In this document: in pieces, positions 12,101-23,171 of the stretch | Numbering within the stretch: position 1 is the stretch's first letter | How the letters are laid out: the number at the start of each line of letters is the position of its first letter | DNA from: Heterobilharzia americana | Taxonomy: Eukaryota > Platyhelminthes > Trematoda > Strigeidida > Schistosomatidae | Assembly (NCBI GenBank): GCA_944470555.2 | Contig: OX104129.1 | Location: 46,223,998-46,287,997 of the forward strand | Direction: 5' to 3' | Length of the DNA stretch: 64,000 nucleotides | The notes under the pieces: model-generated | What the model was told of the DNA's origin: nothing | The model's database searches: none | Seen by the model: only the letters and a program-made list of their open reading frames with translations | Translations under genes and position numbers: made by a program

Positions 12101-13604
12101 AAGAAACGGAATGAATGAAAATATTTGATTTATGGTTTTTTAGCATGTTTTGTATTTGTAGAAGTCTGCATTCATACCTTTTGTCTTGTGAACTGTGTGG
12201 CCAGTAACGCCTTTTATCATTCTTCACTCATATGCATAAATCTCAGTCGGTATTTTCTGGCAATATATTCAAATATCTGAATGTTAACGGTTAACCTTTA
12301 GTCAAAGAACTATTTAGACCAGTGTCTGAATAACGTAAACGAAAGTGTAATCCCAAGTTAAAAAATAAATCACTTACTATAAAAATATATCTATGACACT
12401 TTTCACACAAATTCTGCAGTATTGGTTATGGCAACTAGTGATGAGCCAAGAAACAAAGTATTGATGTTAAGATGAATAAATATTATCAGAGAAACTATTA
12501 AAAGCTTGCCATGAACTTCTCAAATGTTCCTCTTATCGTCTAGGAGAAAAGATGCTAAGATTTCTTAACAGCTGGTATAAAACACTCAGCTGCTATTCTT
12601 TCTCGTAAACATTTCACAACAAATAATTTGGTAAATAATCTCTACTTCTACTAAATTGAGTTGAATTTTTATGAAATGCAAAAACCTAGGTGGATAATTT
12701 ACCTATTGTATGGGTTATTGTTTTATCGTGGCTTTGAATGAATCAAAGGAAACATAAAGTACACCCACAGTCAATTCGTTCTTTATTATCAACCATGTAA
12801 AGGTTAAAATAAAAAGTATGATTGTTACTATTTCCAAGATAGTAGGACTTAGTTAACGATAAAATAATTTCTCAAAACAAAGACATCGTAGGATGTTCAT
12901 GAAATAACTTGGAAATCATCACCTTCACAAACTTAAAAAGTGGAGTGAGAGGGTTATTTTTAGCATGACAGGATGAATCCTTTTTGTTTATCTGTTTCTC
13001 ATCTCACCACGAAGTAAGCTGCATCTATGCTTTGCTGTTAAAACTTTGCTCTCTATTTAAAGTTCGTGAAATGACCAAATCAGTAACCACAAATATGTCG
13101 GTCGAAAGAAACAAATGAAAATTTTACTATTAGTGTACTATAGCACTATCCTGCCCCATCTAATTATATTACCGGCAAGCTAACAAGTGTTATCATTTGT
13201 GGTTACTACTGACATCGTATTTGTTCCATCAGTCATATGTAATACACCATTGACTAAACCCTACATTCACGTATGAAGAGCTCAGGTTGATGATCAAAGC
13301 CGATTCGGACACTTGAATATTTATACTAGCAAACGAACTGCATGACACGAAAGGACTCGCCTGAAAATCGCATTCAACTTTAACTCGTTTAACAAAACAA
13401 TGACTTGACAACGATTATAAATATCCAGACTTCGGTTGTTTCGAGCCCCCTGGAAGAAGTTTGGCGCCGAGTCAGGCTGAGTCATTATAAGAATATATTT
13501 TAATAAAATCCAAAAGTGTATGGAAAATCAAAGCAAGACATTTCTGAATGATTCGTTTAGTAAACCACAACTTCTTTTGATGTTAATAAAAATTCGTATA
13601 TTCT
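9110..13604. other. Duplicated spacer, copy 2
   Basis: Second copy of the 4.5 kb AT-rich spacer, about 1% diverged from 1,269-5,764 with uneven spread of differences. It holds the disabled version of the minus-strand exon chain. A 60-codon minus-strand frame at 13,229-13,411 is interrupted in copy 1 by a 1-bp indel, so I do not treat it as a gene. Confidence 0.7.
10533..11208 (-). pseudogene. Frameshifted copy of the candidate five-exon segment (spacer copy 2)
   Basis: Counterpart of 2,692-3,368. All splice-site dinucleotides are kept, but the middle exon (10,766-10,874) has lost one base near 10,810 (CACCATCG against CACCCATCG on the plus strand). This destroys the frame after the residues LLIKSM. 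Other changes are amino-acid replacements, for example V to L in the 55-bp block and M to V and A to V in the 100-bp block. If the segment is a real gene, only the first copy could encode the same product. If neither copy is coding, the deletion is neutral. Confidence 0.35.
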
Positions 13605-13618
13605 ACTGAAGAAGCTGT
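13605..13618 (+). repeat. Left target-site duplication of RTE copy 3
   Basis: The 14 bases ACTGAAGAAGCTGT lie immediately before the RTE 5' end AACCTCGCC. They are repeated exactly after the 3' tail at 16,936-16,949. Target-site duplications of this length are normal for target-primed reverse transcription. Confidence 0.9.
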
Positions 13619-16600
13619 AACCTCGCCTGGTTAACTAGTTCACTAGTTACTAGCCGGTCCTAAGCCCGGGTAAACAGGGAAGGTTGGGCATAGGGCTAGC
13701 AACCCTACCCCGTAAAATAAATCTAACCGCTAAAGAAACTTCAAAGTACAAACGATATATACAAAATAATAACAAAATTATTCCTCGCAGGAATCGGAGA
13801 GGCGAAATGACGCCGGTTGGTGAAAGTCTTCGGGAAGCCAATTGGCCAGGCCGATGTGTCTTCTCTCTCTCGATGACAGCAAAAGTAAACGTGGGGACAT
13901 GGAATGTCTGCACCATGTTTGAACCCGGTAAGGCAGCCCAGATTGCAAAGGAGATGAGAAGGTATCACATCGAAGTGCTTGGGATCTGCGAAAGCAGATG
14001 GAATGGGAGTGGACTCTCCAAACTGTCAACTGGAGAATCAATAATCTACTCCGATAATGTCACCCAGACGACAACAACGAGCACACTGAGTTATGGAGTG
14101 ATTATCATCATGTCCCCAAGAGCATCGAAGGCTCTCATGCAGTGGGAACCAATCTCCTCCTGCAGGATCAAGACAGCAAGATTCAACTCGAAAGGAAGGA
14201 AAGTCACAATCATACAATGCTACACTGTGCACCTACAAATAATGCATATCAAGGAAAGGAGGAGGAATTCTACAGACAACTTCAAGCAACACTGGACAAG
14301 ACCACAGTTGACGATATTAAAATTCTAATGGGCAACATGAATGCCAAACCGGGAGGGGACAACACAGGAAGAGAACTAACCATGGATCGAGAGGCGCTTG
14401 GTGAAATGAACGAGGATGGAGAATTGTTTGCAGAATTCTGCACATTCAACGATTTGATGATTGCAGTGAGGCAGTGTGTTCAAGCACAAGGATATCCACA
14501 AAGCGACATGGATTTCACCAGACATCAGGACACACTAAAAATCAAATCGACTTTATCTCAATCTCAAGAAAATGGAGACGCAGTCTACTTGACACAAGGT
14601 CAAGAAGAGGAGCAGATGTAGGTTCACACCACTCACCATCTAGTGCAAGGAACCTTCCAAATCAAGTTGAAAGCCTTCAAGGAAGCTGGTGATAGACCTC
14701 ATTTCAAGTACAACACTCGGAAACTGAAGGATGAAACTACAAAGGAGATCTTCACGGCAGCCAGCCATCAAGACAAAATGGGAGATATCGAGGAACATCC
14801 CTGAAGAAACCTGTGTGGAAGAACACTGGAAGTCTTTGAAAGCTATGTGGAAAGAAACCTGCAAAACAGTATTAGGAAGGAAGAAGAAAGAAGACAAGGA
14901 ATGGATCTCGACGGATACCTGGAAGCTGATAGATGAGGGAGAGGAGGATGGTGAAGCAGAAGATAAACCAGTACAAGGACGCTCAACGACAAGAGGAACT
15001 GAGCACAATGTATAAAACACTGAACAAAGAAGTCAAGAAGAGTGCACGCAGAGACAAAAGACACTTCTATGAAACACTGGCAAGCGAAGCAGAACAGGCT
15101 GCAGGTAAGAGAGACCTGACGACATTGTATCAAATAACCAGGTTGCTATCAGGGAAGAGATCAACACAGATGAAACCAATAAAAGATGATGAAGGAAATT
15201 TAACTACCAAAGGAGAGAAGCAGAGGAAACGATGGGCCGACCACTTCAAAAAGCTCTTGAATCGACCACCACCACCACCTGCACTTCGTCCAGAAATACC
15301 ACCTACAGCCGCTGAACCACAAGTGAACATAAATCCTCCAACGAAAATGGAAGTCGTGAACGCCACAAAGCTACTGAAATGCGGGAAAGCAGCAGGACCA
15401 GACGGGATCCCGCCAGAAGCACTGAAAACAGACGCAGAGACAACAGTGGACATGCTCACACCACTATTGCAGAAGGTGTGGAAGGAAGAGAAGGTACCTG
15501 ACTAGTGATTGGAAGAAGGGTTACCTTGTCAAACTGCCGAAGAAGGGAGACCTCAGTGCTTGCAAGAACTGGTGAGGAATCACTCTCCTGTCCACCCAGA
15601 GCAAGCAAAATATTAAGCCGCATCATCCTGGAGAGGCTTAAAAATGCACTGGATTCAAAACTACGCCCGGAACAGGCAGGCTGGCCTCAGGAGGTACGAA
15701 TCATATGCAGACCAAATCGCAACGCTTCGCATCATCATGGAACAGAGCACAGAGTGGCAATCAGCTCTCTACCTCAACTTCATCGACTTTGAGAAGGCCT
15801 TTGACAGCGTCGACCGAGAAGTAATTTGGAAACTGCTTCAATACTACGGAGTACCGCAAACCTTTATCCGCCTCATTCAACAACTATATGAAGATGCCAC
15901 ATGCCAAGTAATTCAAAATGGGAAGCTCAGTGATGCCTTTGCAGTGAAGTGAAGACAGGAGTGAAACAAGGTTGCCTACTATCCCCCATGATATTCCTTA
16001 TTGTGGTCGACTGGATCATGCAGCAAACAGTGGACGGCGAGAAGAGGGGGATACGATGGACCGCAGAACAGAACCTAGAAGACTTGGATTTCGCCGATAA
16101 CTTGTGCCTGATGTCACATAAACTTGAAGATCTACAGGCAAAAACTAACAAGTTGATAGAAGAGGCAGCTAAGACGGGACTTCAGGTGAATAAAGAGAAA
16201 ACAGAGGTGATAGAGATAACTCTCCACCACTAACAACAACAACAAACTCCAATCACCATCAACGGGAGAAACTTAAAGGAAGTAGCCTCCTTCACCTATC
16301 TAGGAAGCACTGTTTCAACTACAGGCGGCAGTGGCACAGACGAGGATATCAAAGTCAGAATCGGAAAAGCAAGACAGGCGTTGATTAGCCTGAAACCAGT
16401 GTGGAGATCTTCTGCACTGCACTGAGCATGTGGAACAACATCCAGATTTTCAACACCAACGTCAGCCAAGTCAGTACTTCTGTATGGTTCAGAGACTTGG
16501 CATGTTACGAAAGGGATTTCCAATAAACTACAGACATTCATCAACAACTGCTTACGCTGTCTCGCTACTGAAGATCAAATGGTCAGAATAGTCAGAATAA

Positions 16601-16935
16601 GCAACAAGGAGCTCTGGGAACTAACCAACCAAGAACCTATCACGCAACAAATATGCAGTGGAAGGGAGTGGAGATGGATTGGGCATACACTGAGAAGGCC
16701 GACTGGGGACATCACGCGTCAGGCCTGGTACTCGAGTGGAATCCCCATGGGAAGCGACGAGTTGTGTGTCCGAGTTGAGGGTGACATGGAGGAGGTCGTG
16801 TGAGGAAGAAATGAGAGGTTGTGGGCTGTCGTGGAGCCAGGTTCAAAAGACCTCAGAGAACAGAGGTCACTGGAGACGTGCTAGTGAAGCCCTATGTTCC
16901 ACTAGGAAGCCAAGGGACTAATAATAATAATAATA
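13619..16935 (+). mobile_element. RTE-type retrotransposon, complete insertion (copy 3)
   Basis: The only copy here with both ends and perfect 14-bp target-site duplications, so its boundaries define the element: ~3,317 bp, short 5' leader, endonuclease plus reverse transcriptase frame, TAA stop at 16,919-16,921 and an ATA-repeat tail. No LTRs. Length and architecture fit the RTE clade, which includes the schistosome SR2-type elements; this family placement is from memory of the clade, not a search. Compared with copies 1 and 2, its 3' domain has a 6-bp insertion near 16,325 and about 2.5% substitutions. Confidence 0.93.
13684..16921 (+). pseudogene. Broken endonuclease-reverse transcriptase of RTE copy 3
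   Basis: Domain order as in copy 2. The endonuclease block (13,684-14,328) includes NVGTWNVCTM and GICESRWNG; its continuation is in another frame at 14,142-14,621. The fingers region with GKAAGPDGIPPEAL is at 14,933-15,505. The palm FIDFEKAFDSVDR is at 15,779-15,817 and TGVKQGCLLSPM follows 15,949. The catalytic box reads FADN instead of FADD because codon 16,099-16,101 is AAC, which removes one of the two metal-binding aspartates. Breaks: a +5 shift before the endonuclease APTNN-type block (~14,220), a +4 insertion with TAG near 15,503, a GTGAA duplication near 15,950, and a TGA near 16,423. The first three are shared with copy 2 and so predate the duplication. Confidence 0.9.
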
Positions 16936-16949
16936 ACTGAAGAAGCTGT
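16936..16949 (+). repeat. Right target-site duplication of RTE copy 3
   Basis: Exact 14-base match to 13,605-13,618, directly after the ATA tail. It confirms that the 3' end of copy 3 is an original insertion end. Confidence 0.9.
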
Positions 16950-19900
16950 GGCATACACAGCAAAACATTCAGAAATACCTTGTTTTGATATTCTAAACAC
17001 TCTAGGATTACATAAAAGTTTTTCTCATAATGACTGTAAACCTTGCTTTATTGAACGACTAGGTGCATGTGAAGGATGTTCAGATAGGTATGAAATAAAG
17101 GACTCTTTGCTGAAGGACTATTATCACCTTGCTTCAAGGTCTTAGAGTATTAGCTTCAGGGTTTTCGCTTCGTTCACGAATGGGTTGTTAAAACAGTAAT
17201 AGAGAAACTTCTTGAATGAATGTGTCATGTTGTTCCTGATAACAAGTGCTTATATTTTAGAAAGGATCTTCGCTGTCAAATCACCTGGTGACCCTCGTTT
17301 CTACCTAGTCTATAAGCTAACTTGTAATCTTGAAAACAGGTTATTTTATCAACATAGTTTCACCACACAGCCTTCAATTACCATGAGATAACATTAAGCA
17401 CCCTAGAAGTTCATGGTAATAAGACGTATATGCGCACAATATCTTGAACTGAAGCTGTAAAACACCCATTAGCACACGAATATTACATTTTACAACTTTG
17501 CAATAGAAGAATAAACTACTAAAAATATCGTAACTGGCAGATTAGGAGTGCCTAGCAAACTTAAGAGCTCTCTTATCTTCTCTTTGACTGGAAAAATAGT
17601 AGTGTGAGGGAAAAAATGAATCGTGAGAATACTTCTAAAAGTAGCAATCCTGTAGCAACGAAATTGTGATGGCTTTATCTTCTTGATCACCAGAATAATT
17701 GTGACTTGAAAATAGCTAAACGAGTCTCAAATCTACTTTATGCAGGCAAATGTGCAATAAAATGTTTGAAAATATGTATGACATGGGGTCACTTTTAGAA
17801 GAATAATAATTTTTCTCCCGAATTTCTCAGTACTTCCCAACATTAAAGTTTTCATTTGTTATAGAACAAAATAAAATATTCAGTTTTATTTTACACAGTG
17901 CTACGATCGATGTGTTTATATTTTTTTATGATCTGATGCCTTACACAGAACAGCTGTTTAAATAAACGTTTGTTTCATAACTAACAATCAAGAACTAAGG
18001 AGAGAACAACAGCTATTTAACCATGGTTCGTTGCTGTTGATTCACGTTTGAAAAACCTATTAACATTTGTAACTTTGACAGACATTCTTTATATAGATTT
18101 TTTTAGTGAACAATAAGATTTGACCCAAATGTTTCCATGAATAAACTAATTTTTGAATATGCTATCGACAAAGTAATCATGTGAAAACTTTACTTACTGA
18201 ACCAAGGTAGGGATTAACTACTTGGTAGCAATGTGACTCATTGTTACCAAGTTTTCTTACCTCCACTCCAGGAAACAGGCAGTATTGGCGACCACATCAA
18301 TAATACTTTTATTACGTCACATAATATGTACTCTATCAAAACCATGGTTCTCCAAATGGATTGTTGATTACACATATTTGCTAACTGATATATTGAATAT
18401 AAAAATGTTAGCTCTAGTTTACCTAATAGCACTTTTTGCAGAGTCAGGCTTACTTATAAGAGTAGATGTCATCAGTGCTGCAACACACACACAAGTGCAC
18501 AAGGAAACGATCGTGCGTTCAGATAATCTTAATTCCAGTCTACAGGATATATATCACAAAAATGAATCGGATAAAATAATTTAGCAGTAAAGTCATAAAT
18601 TAATATTTGCTATTTGGGTTGATGCAGTAATTTATTTCCTCTGAATTGAATGGCATTATTATCTATCGATGATTCTAAAGGTAAGGAACGGAATGAGTAA
18701 TGTATTAATATGTACATTCGTTTTATATAAAGGCATAAATATATCATGGCGAGAGGGGAATAAGGGAGTCAATTTAAGGGAACCATCAAACACGAGTGAG
18801 TTTTGAATCATTTATGTCTAGAATTAAATAGCTGACAGTGTTTGTTTCGTTCTAACTACCGGCATTCGATGCACTTTACTCTAAATGATTTCACTCGTTA
18901 CCTTTGAATGATACAATACAAAAGTCATTGTGAACACAGACGGTGTAAAAAATTATATGGTTAATAAAAGAGATGAATTTTCGACAACTCTAGGATACTT
19001 TTTAGTCACTGTTAGTTACGGTCATTATTTCAAAACTGCAAATATGAATTGAATTCAGCCCAAAGTCTTCCAAAAATAAATTTTCATGCACAGAAAGTGA
19101 AACCATATCACTTTTAAAGGACTGAAAGTATCCCTTACGACTTGAAACAAACGGAAAATACCGTTTCATGGTTTGGTTTGCAATTTTGTTTCTCCTGACT
19201 TCATACCAAATAGAAATAACATTCGCGTTACTTGTACAATTTTGTTAATTTGAGCTGTGACATAAAGTTTTTCCACTCTTAGCAAAGGAAACTGTCTTTA
19301 ATTAACGGAAATGATTTCCAGATTGTTGAATTCTGTACAAAACGCTTAGGCAAATATTTATTCCAAAATTTACTGAATACTTAATGTGTATTACTCAAAG
19401 ATTCATGAATTCATAATCTAACCTGTGTCATGATGTTACACTTCACTGGCTCTCAAATTAGAATAATTTACAGATGATTGTACTATTCACTTATGACGAT
19501 ACACACGTTTTGTTCGAACCGAACTGTAAAAGATCTTTTTATTTTTATACTGTGGATGAGAATGTATTCGTCTGTTCAATAATTGGTGTTTTAGTTGAAA
19601 TTTAATTAATGAGTATGCGTCCAGTGACACACTAGTATGACTTAGATCTCGCATGACTTCACAGCAATCGTTGTTTGATATTACTTGTAGTTGATCGTAA
19701 CTTATCTAGTACATGATGTAACTTCTAGGTTTACTTTGTACATATCTTCCCTTCTTGTTTCTATGAATAATCATATTTCCTATTTTAGCAACTCTATTGA
19801 TTATTTACATCATTATTTCCGAAACACCACCACGTGATTGGTAATTTGATTAAATTGTAAACCAATATATTAGTGTAGAGCCCAAGATGAAGACCTAATT

Positions 19901-22352
19901 GAAAAGAAATATATTTCTTTGCTCAGTTAGTCTTTTTCTAAAAAAAACCTGCCATTCTGAAGATTTCGAAGACTAAGAAGTCGTCAGTTGCATGAAACTG
20001 AAAACGTACCGGGTATAATCACCAACTCTGTGTTTTGAAAATGTATCATTTGAAGCCTTAGTAACATCTACTAGTCGAGTAGTATGGTAACAGCACACGA
20101 TAATAACATTCATATGAATAGCCTTAGGATTGTTCTAATCGTTGTGTTTCAAAGTGCCCTCTGGACACTGTATAAAATCTTGAGGTAATTTCCACAAGAA
20201 AATTCCTACATTTTTACTCATGACTACATTATAGGAGAAATACCGTGATGGTATTAAAGAAGTAAACAGATAGGACTGATGTAATTTTGATATTATATTC
20301 TACTTTAAAGCATAATTTTATGAAAACATATATTGCATTAGTTCCAGCAGTCTCTGACTTTAGACGATGAGTGTTATTAATTATGATCTTACCTTTTTCA
20401 TTATCCCATCAAAACTAGAAACTAAACTTATTTTAAACCATGATTAAAGGTTAATATCTTGTAAAGAATTGACTGAATGATGAATTCACGCTGATTAGTA
20501 ATAACAGTGACCATTACCAACTATAAAACGTCGCAACAACTCAAATTCTGTTTCAAGAAGAGGAATGGCAATTACTTGTGTTACTTATGTTATACTTTGC
20601 AATTACGTCCGTACCTTTACGCCAAAAAAGGACGATTACAGTTATCAATCCATATATATCATACATAACCCTGATTTACGTAATGATAAAAATAGACATC
20701 TTATGACGGTTCAAAATAGGCTTCTTTCATTCATTTAGGGAAGTTTAGATTATACTACAGAATAAACTTAACATATCCACTTTGTCTCACTGTTTGTAAG
20801 CTTCATTGAAAGCTTTAACTAAAGCCCTGATACCAAACTTCAAACTGTCAAAGATGCGGAAAAATGAGAAGTTTACTTAGTGAATTCAATATTGTCTCTT
20901 ATCATGAAAGAAAATCAGTCAACTGTTTAGTCAACAAACACAACTGTTTTTCTGCGTGTTTTCGAATTTGATTCAGGCGTAAGTTAAGCCATGGATAACC
21001 AGTTTCATTTTCAAGATTTCTAGCTGATATGCTTCTGCTGCTATAATTCCCACATCAATTAGTGACCTGCACTGCTGTCAGTTCAGACCGTGTTGTCGCC
21101 ATATTGTGGATGGACAGAGTCATCAACGACACTGAATTGGTATGACCAATTGAATATATGCTGAAGACTAAAAGAGAGGAGTGCTACGAAACCCTTGAGG
21201 TCGATGAAGTTATCTTATGGACTTCAGTTTTAGATGAAAACTAGTATACAGTTTTAAATAAACCAGTCTACGAAAATTGGGATGATTTCTGGAGACCTAA
21301 TGTGTTAAAAAGAACAGTCTGTGAAGCAACGTTCAATGATCATGCTCTGCTAAAGAAGTTCGCTATAGCAACGAGTAAATATTACAATAAATTTCAACCT
21401 GATTTACTTTGGATGTAGAGTGGACAACTGTTTCGTATGTTCTGTGTTTTTTTAACATGTTGTGTTTATCCTTTATACAAGGTAGAAGATAAATTGGATT
21501 ACGACTGAACTGTGTATCTTCTTTTCTCGTCATTTAAGCTAAAATCACTTTAGACAGAAAGAAGCGGATACTCTTACTATAAGTTACATAAACCATCAAA
21601 ATTGAATAAGCAAACTTATGAGAATTAATTTTTATCAAGCTCAAATTTATATGGAAATCATAGGTAGATACCAGTATCCCCGCAAGTGTACAACCAGAAT
21701 AGTTTATCAAATATAATTGTTGTTGTACGATTTATCAAGCAGCTGAAAGTCATAAATATAACTTTCACATAGTGTAGGAAATCTGTTATAATCATTAATA
21801 ATTCTAGCATTAAGTGACTCAGATTAGGTATACAGAGGGTAAATATGTCCATGAAGCTGCAAATAAGCCCTGCTTATGACTACCAACAAGCACAAAGCCA
21901 GTCTTAGGCTTCCTGCCAACTTTCTCATTTTAGACACCACATGTGAAAGCTAAGTCATTCTATGCTAATCAGTACGTTTAAATAAAATTTTTGTAGCAGT
22001 TATTAAAAGAATACTATTAGTTCAGGTAACCCACCAGTCAGTTCATACTTTCTAATAAGGTAAGCGAAAGTTATGCTATCACTAAATGACTATTTTCTAA
22101 ACTAAGTTCTGCATATTGATTGGTATTTCTACTGTTTTTGCCTAATGGAGTCATTAATTTATGAAAATCTTTGATCAATTTAGAATAAACTGATTTTCGA
22201 AAAAACCAAAGATTAATCATCCTACTGTGCATTTTCGAAAAAAATTAGGTTGGTGATATATTGAACGAAAACATTGGATTATTATATATTATCAAATTGA
22301 TTTAAGAGTTGACTATTACTTTTACATTATTTATCCAGCAACTGCTACTATT
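16950..22352. other. AT-rich stretch without recognisable genes
   Basis: Nothing I can support. A 99-codon plus-strand frame at 18,285-18,584 has an internal Met (about 18,405) followed by a hydrophobic stretch resembling a signal peptide, but no other gene feature. No repeats shared with the rest of the window were seen. Confidence 0.5.
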
Positions 22353-22806
22353 GTTCAGAGACTTGGCGCGTTACGAAAGGCATTTCCAACAAAATGCAGA
22401 CATTCACAAACAACTGCCTCCGCTGGCTAGTTACTAAAGATCAGATGGCCAGAAAGAATCAGCAACAAGAAGCTCTGGCCGGGCAACGAACCAACCAAGA
22501 ACCTATCACTCAACAAATATGCAGAAGTAAGTGGAGATGGATTGGGCATACACTGAGAAGGTCGACTGCGGACATCACGCACCAGGCCAGGCCAGGCACT
22601 CGAGTGGAACCCGAAGGGGAAGCGAGGAGTTGGGCGTTTGAGGCGAGGGTGACATGGAGGAGATCGTGCGAGGAGGAAATGAGAGCTTGTTGACTGTCGT
22701 GGAGCCAGGTTGAAAAGACTGCAGAGAAGAGAGTGGAATGGAGACGTGCTACTGAAGCCCTATATTCCAAGAGAAACCCAAGGGATAAATAATAAATAAT
22801 AATAAT
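22353..22806 (+). mobile_element. RTE-type retrotransposon, 3' fragment (copy 4)
   Basis: About 450 bp of the element's C-terminal region, beginning at GTTCAGAGACTTGG and ending at a decayed AACCCAAGGGATAAATAATAA tail. It encodes TNNCLRWL, NQEPITQQIC and KWRWIGHTLRR and then a TWRRSCEEEMRAC block. It is 5'-truncated, as is common for these elements. It is clearly more diverged from copies 1-3 than they are from one another and closer to the nested fragment at 32,588-32,997 (both read GGCCAGAAAGAAT and GAGGCGAGGGTGAC). No clear target-site duplication. Confidence 0.85.
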
Positions 22807-23101
22807 GTAGCCTTTTTAAAATGTATTTCACGTCCTAAATCAACATTTTAACCCAAACAATGTAAATATTAAATACAAATAAAGACTGTGTTAAAATGGA
22901 AATGTTTTCCTTTTTATTTTTCCTGTCTATCATTCTCTCATACTTGTTGTCTATGTCCTAAACTAAAACTTGAGAATTCAATGTGAAACGTTTCTGGGTG
23001 AAGTGCTGCTAGTTTTGTTCAAAATACGATTACTATTAACAATTTATAGTGCATAAAGGAAGCTATAAGCAAGATGCATCGACTTCTGTACCTAACTCTG
23101 A

Positions 23102-23106
23102 ATATA

Positions 23107-23170
<64 letters not shown>
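23102..23170. repeat. (TA)n microsatellite
   Basis: About 69 bp of alternating TA with a single C interruption. Such tracts are common in AT-rich flatworm DNA and can form cruciforms. Confidence 0.95.

Positions 23171-23171
<1 letters not shown>

Larger units (their letters stand above)
8410..16240 (+). repeat. Tandem duplication, unit 2
   Basis: This is the second direct copy of unit 1. The first ~1.25 kb (8,422 to about 9,666) shows no difference from 581-1,825. The first mismatch is 1826 A versus 9667 G. Beyond that, scattered substitutions and 1-bp indels appear, dense around 10,450-11,660 and sparse around 11,750-12,900. Homology beyond 16,248 continues only through the RTE 3' end, at lower identity (~2.5% divergence), marking the right edge of the duplicated segment. 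Confidence 0.92.

Noticed and set aside
561..16949. LTR retrotransposon or DNA transposon explanation for the long direct repeats
   Set aside because: The repeated RTE parts lie at unequal positions, have no terminal TG...CA ends, and carry endonuclease-reverse transcriptase and an ATA tail with a target-site duplication only at RTE-3. Tandem duplication explains all of it.
18285..18584. 99-codon frame with a signal-peptide-like start at an internal Met near 18,405
   Set aside because: The hydrophobic stretch is what AT-rich DNA gives by chance. No promoter, splice or polyadenylation context convinced me, and no micro-exon partners were found.
23102..23170. Replication origin or CRISPR-like structure at the (TA)n tracts
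   Set aside because: Plain dinucleotide microsatellites; no spacer-repeat pattern, and the window is eukaryotic.
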